From: Lachnospiraceae bacterium
GTDB lineage: Bacteria; Bacillota; Clostridia; Lachnospirales; Lachnospiraceae
Direction of reading: 5' to 3'
DNA length: 33,719 nt
Assembly (NCBI GenBank): GCA_021202815.1
Contig: JAJQCG010000111.1
Coordinates: forward strand, 1 to 33,719
Positions 19,079-26,659 of the stretch are shown one piece after another; positions within the stretch are counted from its first letter, which is position 1, and every line of letters begins with the position of its first letter. Made by a program: the position numbers and the translations under genes. Under the pieces are notes generated by a model. The model was not told the origin of the DNA. It ran no database searches and was given only the letters and a program-made list of their open reading frames with translations.

Positions 19079-19090
19079 ACTGGATGTAAA

Positions 19091-19105
19091 TGATAGTCGT
19101 TTTCA
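19091..19105 (+). promoter_or_regulatory. Candidate Fur-type operator just downstream of the -10 element
   Basis: TGATAGTCGTTTTCA matches 11 of 14 defined positions of the 7-1-7 Fur box TGATAATNATTATCA. Confidence 0.45.
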
Positions 19106-19141
19106 ATAACATGCCTGCGATCAGGAGAAAAGAGGGAGCAT

Positions 19142-19354
19142 ATGGCAGTAGCACTCATGAATATTGGTGAGAGACGTGTGGTAAAGGGCGTCCGCGGGAA
19201 AGACGAAGTGATCCGCCACCTGGTGGACATGGGCTTTGTGGCCGGCGCAGTCGTGGAATGCGTTGCGGATACCCCGGGAGGGAAGATTCTTCTCGTGAAG
19301 GGTGTGCGCGTCGCGCTTGACAGAGGGCTTGCGTCCAAGATCATGGTGGCCTGA
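19142..19354 (+). CDS. feoA: FeoA domain protein (first copy)
   Basis: VVKGVRGKDEVIRHLVDMGFVAGAVVECVADTPGGKILLVKGVRVALDRGLASKIMV; SH3-like FeoA fold. Confidence 0.85.
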   Translation: MAVALMNIGERRVVKGVRGKDEVIRHLVDMGFVAGAVVECVADTPGGKILLVKGVRVALDRGLASKIMVA

Positions 19355-19379
19355 TGAGAACGGCAGGAAGGAGAACAGT

Positions 19380-19601
19380 ATGCAGACTTTGAGAGAAGCA
19401 AAGGTAGGGAGCACAGTGAAGGTCGCGAAGATCAGCGGCTCCGGTCCGATCAAGCGCCGCATCATGGATATGGGTATCACGAAGGGCGCTGAGATCTACA
19501 TCCGCAAGGTGGCGCCGCTCGGCGATCCGGTCGAAGTGACGGTCCGTGGATATGAGCTGTCTCTGAGAAAAGAGGATGCACAGATGGTGGAGGTCGAGTA
19601 G
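19380..19601 (+). CDS. feoA: FeoA domain protein (second copy)
   Basis: MQTLREAKVGSTVKVAKISGSGPIKRRIMDMGITKGAEIYIRKVAPLGDPVEVTVRGYELSLRKEDAQMVEV; upstream ORF extension to 19302 overlaps copy 1 and is unlikely. Confidence 0.92.
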   Translation: MQTLREAKVGSTVKVAKISGSGPIKRRIMDMGITKGAEIYIRKVAPLGDPVEVTVRGYELSLRKEDAQMVEVE

Positions 19602-19643
19602 ACCATCAAAATGCTGCAAAATGCAGCTTATTTTTAAGAATAT

Positions 19644-19663
19644 TGGTTAGAATGAACTAACCA
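19644..19663. promoter_or_regulatory. Perfect inverted repeat immediately upstream of the feoB RBS
   Basis: TGGTTAG-aatgaa-CTAACCA directly followed by cgaggagg. Confidence 0.5.
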
Positions 19664-19676
19664 CGAGGAGGAAAAA

Positions 19677-22193
19677 ATGGCGATGAAAATTGCACTTGCC
19701 GGAAACCCGAACTGCGGCAAAACGACTCTGTTCAATGCACTGACTGGCGCGAACCAGTACATCGGAAACTGGCCGGGCGTTACCGTTGAGAAGAAGGAAG
19801 GAAAACTGAAGGGACATTCGGATATTGTCATCACGGATCTCCCGGGTATTTATTCGCTTTCTCCGTATACGCTGGAGGAAGTGGTAGCGAGAAACTATCT
19901 GATCAATGAGCGTCCGGACGCGATTCTGAACATCATTGACGGAACGAATCTGGAGCGCAACCTCTACCTCTCCACGCAGGTGGTCGAGCTGGGGATTCCG
20001 GTCGTCATGGCGGTCAATATGATGGATCTGGTCGAGAAAGCGGGAGACAAGATCTATATTGACAGGCTGAGCGAGCAGATGGGCTGTGAAGTCGTCGAGA
20101 TCTCCGCGCTGAAGGGCACCGGTATCACAGAGGCGACCGAGAAGGTCGTCAAGGCCGCAGAGTCAGGAGCGGCGCAGCAGATCGTACATAAATTTGATAA
20201 AAAGGTCGAGGACGCGCTGAACTCTATCGAGGAAAAGCTCGGAGACAGCGTAGAGGATGCGCAGAAGCGCTTCTTCGCGATCAAGCTCCTCGAGAATGAC
20301 AGCAAGATTGCGGAGCAGATGAAGAGTGCACCGGATGTGTCGGCGGAGCTCTCCGCCATCGAGGAGGCCTTTGACGACGACTCCGAGAGCGTGATCACGA
20401 GCGAGCGCTACGAGTATATTTCTTCTATTATAGGAAGCTGCATGAAGAAGGCGGCAGGAAATAAGGAGAAGCTGTCTACGTCGGATAAGATTGACCGTAT
20501 TGTGACCAATCGTATCCTGGCACTGCCGATCTTTGCGCTGATCATGTTCCTGGTCTATTATATCGCAATGTCCACGATCGGCGCGGCGGCGACTGACTGG
20601 ACGAACGACAATCTGTTTGGTGACGGTTTCCATCTCTTTGGTATGGGCACGGCGCAGTACGAGGAAGTTTCCGAGGAGTATGGCGGAGCTGCGGAGATCG
20701 TGAACGGTTTCGCGGCGGACGCGGGAGTGGATGAGATCGCGGACGCACTCGACGAGGAAGCGGAGGACTATGATCCGGAAGCGGCTGTTGGCGCAGTGAC
20801 AGAGCTGGTCGCCATGTACAGCGCCGGTGATGTAGTTACCTATGAAGTAGAGGATGAGGAGACGCTCGAGATTTCCGAGGCGGAGGCTTCCTATGAAGAA
20901 CTCACGGAGGCGGCCGCAGTTCTGGAAGCTTATGGCTATGAATCGCCCGACCCGGCAGATTATGGCACCTTCATCCCGAGTATTCCGGATGCAATCGCCG
21001 GTGTGCTGGAGTCTGTGAACTGCGCGGAGTGGCTGTCCGGTCTGATCCTCGACGGTATCGTTGCCGGTCTCGGTGCAGTGCTTGGTTTTGTGCCGCAGAT
21101 GCTGGTGCTCTTCTTCCTGCTGGCGATTCTGGAATACTGCGGATACATGGCGCGTATCGCCTTTATCCTGGATCGTATTTTCCGCAGGTTTGGTCTGTCC
21201 GGAAAATCCTTCATCCCGATGCTGGTCAGCATGGGCTGCGGCGTCCCGGGTATCATGGCGAGCCGGACGATAGAGAATGAAAAAGACCGCCGGATGACGA
21301 TCATTACTACGACCTTTATCCCCTGCGGCGCGAAGGTGCCGTTCATCGCGATGATCGTCGGGGCGCTACTGGGCGGAAATCCGCTCATCGCGACAGCCTG
21401 CTACTTCATGGGCGTAGCGGCGGTGATCTGCTCCGGCATTATCCTGAAGAAGACGAGCGTCTTCGCGGGCGATCCGGCTCCCTTCGTCATGGAGCTTCCG
21501 GCCTATCATATGCCGACGATCGGCTCGATCCTGCGCAGCACCTGGGAGCGCGGCTGGTCCTTCATCAAGAAAGCCGGTACGATCATCACGCTGTCGACGA
21601 TCGTGATCTGGTTCACGACCTACTTCGGCTTTGCTCCGGACGGCTTCCGTATGCTGGCTGAGGAGGAGATCGACTACAGCATCCTGGCGACGATCGGAAA
21701 TGCGATTGCCTGGATCTTCATCCCGCAGGGCTGGGGCAACTGGCAGGCGGCGGTGGCCTCTATCACAGGCCTTGTGGCGAAGGAAAATATCGTCGGCACG
21801 CTCGGCATCCTCTACGCGAACGGCGAGGGCAGCGTGTGGCAGAACATGGCGGCGGCTTTCGGCGGAGCCAGCGGCAGCACGACGGCGGTCGGCTACTCCT
21901 TCCTGCTCTTCAACCTGCTCTGCGCACCGTGCTTTGCGGCGATGGGCGCGATCAAGCGTGAGATGAACAGCGCGAAGTGGTTCTGGATCGCGATCGGTTA
22001 TCAGTGCGGTCTGGCCTATCTGGTGTCCCTGGTCGTATACCGGATCGTCGGCCTGTTCACCGGCGAATGCGGCTTTGGTATCTTTACAATTATTGCAATC
22101 GCGATTATTATAGGATTTATCTACCTGCTGTTCCGGCCGATGCCGAAGGAGAAGAGCAGCAGAGTGCAGGTGAAAGGAATGGCGAAGGCGTAA
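19677..22193 (+). CDS. feoB: Ferrous iron transport protein B
   Basis: GNPNCGKTTLFNALTG G1, DLPGIYSL G3, NMMD G4; permease gates SMGCGVPGIMASRT and FIPCGAKVPF. Confidence 0.96.
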   Translation: MAMKIALAGNPNCGKTTLFNALTGANQYIGNWPGVTVEKKEGKLKGHSDIVITDLPGIYSLSPYTLEEVVARNYLINERPDAILNIIDGTNLERNLYLSTQVVELGIPVVMAVNMMDLVEKAGDKIYIDRLSEQMGCEVVEISALKGTGITEATEKVVKAAESGAAQQIVHKFDKKVEDALNSIEEKLGDSVEDAQKRFFAIKLLENDSKIAEQMKSAPDVSAELSAIEEAFDDDSESVITSERYEYISSIIGSCMKKAAGNKEKLSTSDKIDRIVTNRILALPIFALIMFLVYYIAMSTIGAAATDWTNDNLFGDGFHLFGMGTAQYEEVSEEYGGAAEIVNGFAADAGVDEIADALDEEAEDYDPEAAVGAVTELVAMYSAGDVVTYEVEDEETLEISEAEASYEELTEAAAVLEAYGYESPDPADYGTFIPSIPDAIAGVLESVNCAEWLSGLILDGIVAGLGAVLGFVPQMLVLFFLLAILEYCGYMARIAFILDRIFRRFGLSGKSFIPMLVSMGCGVPGIMASRTIENEKDRRMTIITTTFIPCGAKVPFIAMIVGALLGGNPLIATACYFMGVAAVICSGIILKKTSVFAGDPAPFVMELPAYHMPTIGSILRSTWERGWSFIKKAGTIITLSTIVIWFTTYFGFAPDGFRMLAEEEIDYSILATIGNAIAWIFIPQGWGNWQAAVASITGLVAKENIVGTLGILYANGEGSVWQNMAAAFGGASGSTTAVGYSFLLFNLLCAPCFAAMGAIKREMNSAKWFWIAIGYQCGLAYLVSLVVYRIVGLFTGECGFGIFTIIAIAIIIGFIYLLFRPMPKEKSSRVQVKGMAKA

Positions 22194-22342
22194 TGGGAAC
22201 TCTGGTAGTGGGTCTGGTGGTCCTGGCCATAGTAGCGGCGGCGATTCGCAGCATCTGGAAGGATCACAAGTCCGGAAAGGGCTGCGCGGGCTGCAGCCAT
22301 GGCTGTGGAGGCTGCTCGAAATGCGGGACGATGAAAGACTGA
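22193..22342 (+). CDS. FeoB-associated Cys-rich membrane protein (49 aa)
   Basis: MGTLVVGLVVLAIVAAAIRSIWKDHKSGKGCAGCSHGCGGCSKCGTMKD; ATG overlaps the feoB TAA (TAATG). Confidence 0.88.
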   Translation: MGTLVVGLVVLAIVAAAIRSIWKDHKSGKGCAGCSHGCGGCSKCGTMKD

Positions 22343-22743
22343 TCCGCGTTGCGCGGGAAAAGGATAAAATACTGGATATGTTTCGCAGCAGAGGCATGCG
22401 GATCACGAGGCAGCGCAGGCTGATTCTCGACATTGTATTCGAGCAGGAGTGCACGAGCTGCAAGGAGATCTACTACCGCGCCGCGAAACGGGACAAAAAT
22501 ATCGGTATCGCGACTGTTTACCGCATGGTAAATGTGTTGACGGAGCTCGGCGTGTTCCGCACGAATACGCCCTACCGGCTCGACCAGGCGTATCAGACGA
22601 AAACGCACGGCTGTCGCGTGATCCTGAAAGACCAGAATGAGGTGGAGTTAAGCGGCGAGGAGCTGCTTGATGTGCTGACGGAAGCACTGAGCCGGAAAGG
22701 CTGCGAGGGCAGCCCGGAGATTGATCGGGTCGTGCTGATGTAA
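22321..22743 (+). CDS. Fur-family transcriptional regulator with degenerate C-terminal metal-binding region
   Basis: RGMRITRQRRLILDIVFEQECTSCKEIYYRAAKRDKNIGIATVYRMVNVLTELGVF is a Fur winged helix; overlaps the preceding gene by 22 nt. Confidence 0.88.
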   Translation: MRDDERLIRVAREKDKILDMFRSRGMRITRQRRLILDIVFEQECTSCKEIYYRAAKRDKNIGIATVYRMVNVLTELGVFRTNTPYRLDQAYQTKTHGCRVILKDQNEVELSGEELLDVLTEALSRKGCEGSPEIDRVVLM

Positions 22744-22780
22744 AAAAACATAATGTGAAATGATTTGATAAAGCGGGAGA

Positions 22781-22810
22781 CGGCAGATCGAAAGGTCTGC
22801 CGCCTTTTTT
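22781..22810 (+). terminator. Rho-independent terminator at end of feo operon
   Basis: CGGCAGATC-gaaa-GGTCTGCCG stem followed by cCTTTTTT. Confidence 0.85.
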
Positions 22811-22886
22811 GCTTTTGCGGGAAACCCGGAATGAAACGCAGCGGCCTTTCATAAGATAGAGCAAAGCGTATGAATGAGGTGGCGGT

Positions 22887-23285
22887 ATGCGGAGGTGGTG
22901 TCTGTTGCTCTTGACAATCCTGCTGCTGGCCGGCTGCGGGGTGGAGACACAGAGCGATGAGAAGCTGGAGGATCTGGATTTTACAGTGCTGGATGTGGAG
23001 GCGATTCCGGAGGAACTGCGAAATGTGCTCGAAGAAAAGAAGAACGAGCCGTTTCAGGTAACATACGAGGACGAGGGTTACCTCTATATCTGCGCAGGCT
23101 ATGGGGAGCAGGAGACGAGCGGCTACAGCATCGCGGTGCAGGATCTCTATCTGACCGGAACCGCGATCTGCGTGGATACGGAGCTGCTGGGGCCGGGAAA
23201 GGATGAGAACGCCGCACAGTCCGTGACCTGTCCGTATATCGTGCTGAAGCTGGAATATCTGGATAAACCGGTTATTTTTGAGTAG
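22887..23285 (+). CDS. Lipoprotein with PrcB-like C-terminal domain
   Basis: LLLLTILLLAGCG lipobox; FQVTYEDEGYLYICAGYGEQETSGYSIAVQDLYLTGTAICVDTELLGP resembles the PrcB_C family. Confidence 0.7.
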   Translation: MRRWCLLLLTILLLAGCGVETQSDEKLEDLDFTVLDVEAIPEELRNVLEEKKNEPFQVTYEDEGYLYICAGYGEQETSGYSIAVQDLYLTGTAICVDTELLGPGKDENAAQSVTCPYIVLKLEYLDKPVIFE

Positions 23286-23303
23286 GAAAGGCAGGAATGT
23301 GAA

Positions 23304-24872
23304 ATGGAACTGGAACGCAGCTACAGGAATCTGACACGCCGAAAGGGAAAGGCGGTCAGCCAGACAACACTGGAAGAGGATCTGAATGTGCCGGATCAGA
23401 AGCCGGACATTTTCCGGATTGTACACCGACAGGGAGAATTCTGGCCTGACGAAACCAGGATAGAGGCGGGAAAACTAAGGGTGCGGGGCGTATTTCTGTA
23501 TCGCATTCTGTACATTGGGGAGAACTATGAACGGATGGCGGAGGTACTGGAAGGAAGTATTCCGGTGGATGAGACGGTGTTCCTGAATGACCTGGAGGAG
23601 GGAGATATCCTGGATTTCACATGGAGTATCGAGGATATGGGGGCGTCCGCTGTCCATTTCCGCAAGGCGAATCTGAAATGTGTGCTGTGTTTCGAGGCGG
23701 AGGCATTCCGGGAGCAGCCGGTTCCGCTGGTGCAGCAGCCGGAGCAGCCGGATCTGTATTGCAGGAGTGAAACGATGCGGCTCCAGCAGGAGCTCATACA
23801 TAAAAAGGACACGCTGCGGGTGCGCGAGGATCTGAACCTGCCGCCGGGTAAGCCGAATATCCGCCGTGTGATCTGGAAGGAGGCGCGGCTGCAGGGAACG
23901 GAGCTGCGGACGGAGGAGGGGCGCCTGTCCGTGCGGGGCGAACTGTGCGTGTTTTTTCTGTATGAGAGCGATCTGGAGGACGGGCGGCTTCAGTGGATGG
24001 AACAGAGCATTCCCTTTCGGAATGAGCTGGAGTGCGAGGCCTGCAGCGCGGAGCTTTTTGGCTGCGGGACGGTCGCGCTGCAGCGCTGCGATATGGAACT
24101 GCAGCCGGATTACGACGGTGAGCCGCGGATGCTCCGCGTCGATGCGCTGCTTGAACTGACGCTTCGGTATTTCGAGGAGCGGGATTGTGAGTTCCTGAGC
24201 GATGCGTATAGTCTGTCGCGGGAGATCATCCCGAAGCGGCAGGCATACAACTGGGAATTTGTGAACAGTGCGTCCGATTTCCGGGCAAGAGTTTCCGGGC
24301 GCGTGAAGCTCGGAGAGGCAGACCCGCGGCTATTGCAGGTGCTGGCGAGCGCCGCCGATCTCCATGCAGAATACACGGAGCGTACAGAGAGGGGGCTGCT
24401 GGTCCAGGGAATGCTGGCGCTTCATGTGCTCTATGCCGCGGAGGACGACTCTCAGCCGCTGACAGGCATATCGAGCTCTTTTCCCTTTGAGTACACAGTG
24501 GAACTGCCGGACGCGGTCGCGCAGGAGAATGTGCAGATGAAGCTGGGACTTGACCAGCTCGCGGTCAGTATGCTGGACGCGCAGGAGCTGGAGGCGAAGG
24601 CCGTGATTCAGATACAGGCGCTGTGCTCTCATCCGGAGGAGCTGAGCCTTGTGGAGGAGCTGGAGGAGGAGCCGCTGGACGTGGAGCGCATCAAAACGCT
24701 GCCGGGCATGGTCGTCCATATCGTGCAGCCAGGGGAGAGTCTCTGGGATATTGCGAAGAGCCATGCCGCGACCTGCCGCGATGTAGCGGAGCTGAATGGC
24801 CTCGATGACGGAGAGCCGGAGCCCGGCAGTAAGCTTTTGCTTGTAAAGAGGATGTCCGGTATGGTATCATAG
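23304..24872 (+). CDS. DUF3794 (SPOCS) and LysM domain protein, likely spore-associated
   Basis: Repeated ...VRGVFLYRILYI / LSVRGELCVFFLYES / LLVQGMLALHVLYAAE segments; C-terminal VHIVQPGESLWDIAKSHAATCRDVAELNGLDDGEPEPGSKLLLVK is LysM. Confidence 0.88.
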   Translation: MELERSYRNLTRRKGKAVSQTTLEEDLNVPDQKPDIFRIVHRQGEFWPDETRIEAGKLRVRGVFLYRILYIGENYERMAEVLEGSIPVDETVFLNDLEEGDILDFTWSIEDMGASAVHFRKANLKCVLCFEAEAFREQPVPLVQQPEQPDLYCRSETMRLQQELIHKKDTLRVREDLNLPPGKPNIRRVIWKEARLQGTELRTEEGRLSVRGELCVFFLYESDLEDGRLQWMEQSIPFRNELECEACSAELFGCGTVALQRCDMELQPDYDGEPRMLRVDALLELTLRYFEERDCEFLSDAYSLSREIIPKRQAYNWEFVNSASDFRARVSGRVKLGEADPRLLQVLASAADLHAEYTERTERGLLVQGMLALHVLYAAEDDSQPLTGISSSFPFEYTVELPDAVAQENVQMKLGLDQLAVSMLDAQELEAKAVIQIQALCSHPEELSLVEELEEEPLDVERIKTLPGMVVHIVQPGESLWDIAKSHAATCRDVAELNGLDDGEPEPGSKLLLVKRMSGMVS

Positions 24873-24902
24873 TCCCCGAAGAGAAGACGATTCGGAGGAA
24901 AC

Positions 24903-25793
24903 ATGGGAGATACGATACATTTGAAAGCGTACGCGAAGATCAATCTGGGTCTGGATGTTCTTCGCAGACGGGAGGACGGTTACCACGAAGTGAAGATGAT
25001 CATGCAGACCGTTACGCTGCATGACGATCTGGAGCTGCGCAGGACGAGTGAGGCGGGAATACGCGTGGAGAATAATCTGCCCTATCTGCCGAAGAATGAA
25101 AATAATCTCGCCTACAGAGCGGCGAAGCTTCTGATGGATGAATTTGATATCCGGGACGGGATGGAGATCCGCCTCAATAAGCGGATACCGGTGGCTGCCG
25201 GCATGGCGGGCGGGAGCTCGGACTGCGCCGCCGTTCTGTGGGGCATGAATCTGATGTACGGGTTGGGACTTTCGATGGAGGAGCTGATGGCGCGCGGCGT
25301 CCGGCTCGGGGCTGACGTGCCCTGCTGTCTGCTGCGGGGAACCGCGCTTGCGGAAGGGATTGGCGAGAGGCTTAAACCATTGGCGCCGATGCCGCGCTGC
25401 ATGCTCCTGATTGCGCGGCCGAATATCAACGTGTCGACGTGCTTTGTCTATGAAAATCTTCATGTGGATGAGCTGCGCCCGGATCAGCATCCGGATGTGG
25501 ATGCGCTGGTCGGGGCACTGGAGCGAAAGGATCTGTTGTTCCTTGCCTCTCACATGGGCAACGTACTTGCGGACGTGACGGAGCCTTTGCATCCGGTGAT
25601 CGGCAGTATCAGGCAGTGCATGATGGAAAACGGAGCGCTCGGCGCATTGATGAGCGGCAGCGGCCCGACGGTATTTGGCATCTATAAAACACGTGCGGCG
25701 GTCAGCAGCGCATATGTGGCGCTGAAAAATTCCGGCCTGGCGAAGCAGGTCTTTACAGCCGCGCCGTACAATATCCATAAAAGACGGATATAG
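24903..25793 (+). CDS. ispE: 4-diphosphocytidyl-2-C-methyl-D-erythritol kinase
   Basis: KAYAKINLGLDVLRRREDGYHEVKMIMQTV; RIPVAAGMAGGSSDCAAVL; GALMSGSGPTVFGIY. Confidence 0.96.
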   Translation: MGDTIHLKAYAKINLGLDVLRRREDGYHEVKMIMQTVTLHDDLELRRTSEAGIRVENNLPYLPKNENNLAYRAAKLLMDEFDIRDGMEIRLNKRIPVAAGMAGGSSDCAAVLWGMNLMYGLGLSMEELMARGVRLGADVPCCLLRGTALAEGIGERLKPLAPMPRCMLLIARPNINVSTCFVYENLHVDELRPDQHPDVDALVGALERKDLLFLASHMGNVLADVTEPLHPVIGSIRQCMMENGALGALMSGSGPTVFGIYKTRAAVSSAYVALKNSGLAKQVFTAAPYNIHKRRI

Positions 25794-25888
25794 AGAGGGG
25801 CGGGCTGTTGCCCCGCTTTCCCTGCATGGTATAGAAACGCATCTGTTCGGCGATACTCTGAGTAAAGATTGAAAAGAGGAAGCCTGAT

Positions 25889-26077
25889 ATGAGACGAAAA
25901 ATTACGACGCTGCTGTTGATCCTGTTCCTGCTCTCCACGGCAGGCGGGTATACCCTGGGGGAAACGCTCCGGGAGACGAACGGGACGGAGACGATGGCCT
26001 GGTGGAGCCTGCTTTATGAAAGACCTAATCCGGAACGCCTGCCGGTGAAGGTGAGCTTCTGGCTGGCGTCGAGGTGA
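25889..26077 (+). CDS. Small secreted/membrane hypothetical protein, possibly truncated by frameshift
   Basis: Signal-peptide-like N-terminus MRRKITTLLLILFLLSTAGGYTLG; RBS gaggaag upstream; a second frame stays open to a TGA directly abutting the next ATG. Confidence 0.5.
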   Translation: MRRKITTLLLILFLLSTAGGYTLGETLRETNGTETMAWWSLLYERPNPERLPVKVSFWLASR

Positions 26078-26145
26078 AGACGGAGTTCTGGCCTGTCAGC
26101 AGCAGGCTCTCCCGAGGGCGGCTGTACGAAAGAAGTGGTTTTTGA

Positions 26146-26574
26146 ATGAAAAAAGAAGTGACGGTGACCATTTCCGGCCTGCATATTGCGGAGGATGGAC
26201 AGCAGAAACTGGAAACAGTACACGATGGGGAATATTATGAGAAGAACGGCGTGCACTACCTGTTTTTTGACGAGCAGCAGGAGGGGCTCGCGGAGCCGGT
26301 GCGCAACCGTTATACGATGACCGCGGACAGTCTGGAGGTTCGCAGAAGCGGACCGGTGACGGCTGTCTTACATTTCCGCGCGGGCGAACGTCGGCAGAAC
26401 AGCTATCAGGTTCCGTGGGGAAATCTTTGTGTCGAATCCGATACCACGCGCGTCCGGCTCGATGCGGGCGAAAACAGGCTCGAGATGAACGTATCCTACC
26501 GGCTCAGCCTGAACGGGGAGGAGCAGGCGGACTGCGATATCCGGGTATGTGTGGAGGAAAGGAAGGAAAACTGA
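26146..26574 (+). CDS. DUF1934 (YwiB-like) protein
   Basis: 142 aa; KKEVTVTISGLH...ETVHDGEYYEKNGVHYLFFDEQ...NRYTMTADSLEVRRSGPVTAVLHFRAGERRQNSYQVPWGNLCVESDTTRV. Confidence 0.8.
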   Translation: MKKEVTVTISGLHIAEDGQQKLETVHDGEYYEKNGVHYLFFDEQQEGLAEPVRNRYTMTADSLEVRRSGPVTAVLHFRAGERRQNSYQVPWGNLCVESDTTRVRLDAGENRLEMNVSYRLSLNGEEQADCDIRVCVEERKEN

Positions 26575-26582
26575 CGGACAGA

Positions 26583-26615
26583 GAGGTCGGACAGCAGCGA
26601 GTGTTGTCCGGCCTC
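26583..26615. other. Intergenic hairpin between convergent genes
   Basis: GAGGTCGGACA...TGTCCGGCCTC 11-bp stem with one G-U; a second IR TGAAAGCC/GGCTTTCA lies at 26622-26652; no long T run in either. Confidence 0.4.
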
Positions 26616-26659
26616 ACATCATGAAAGCCCTGTTTTTGCAGAAAGGCTTTCACACAGCC

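Noticed and set aside
21366-22463. 365-aa minus-strand ORF
   Set aside because: Antisense to feoB, the Cys-rich gene and fur; no family-like sequence.
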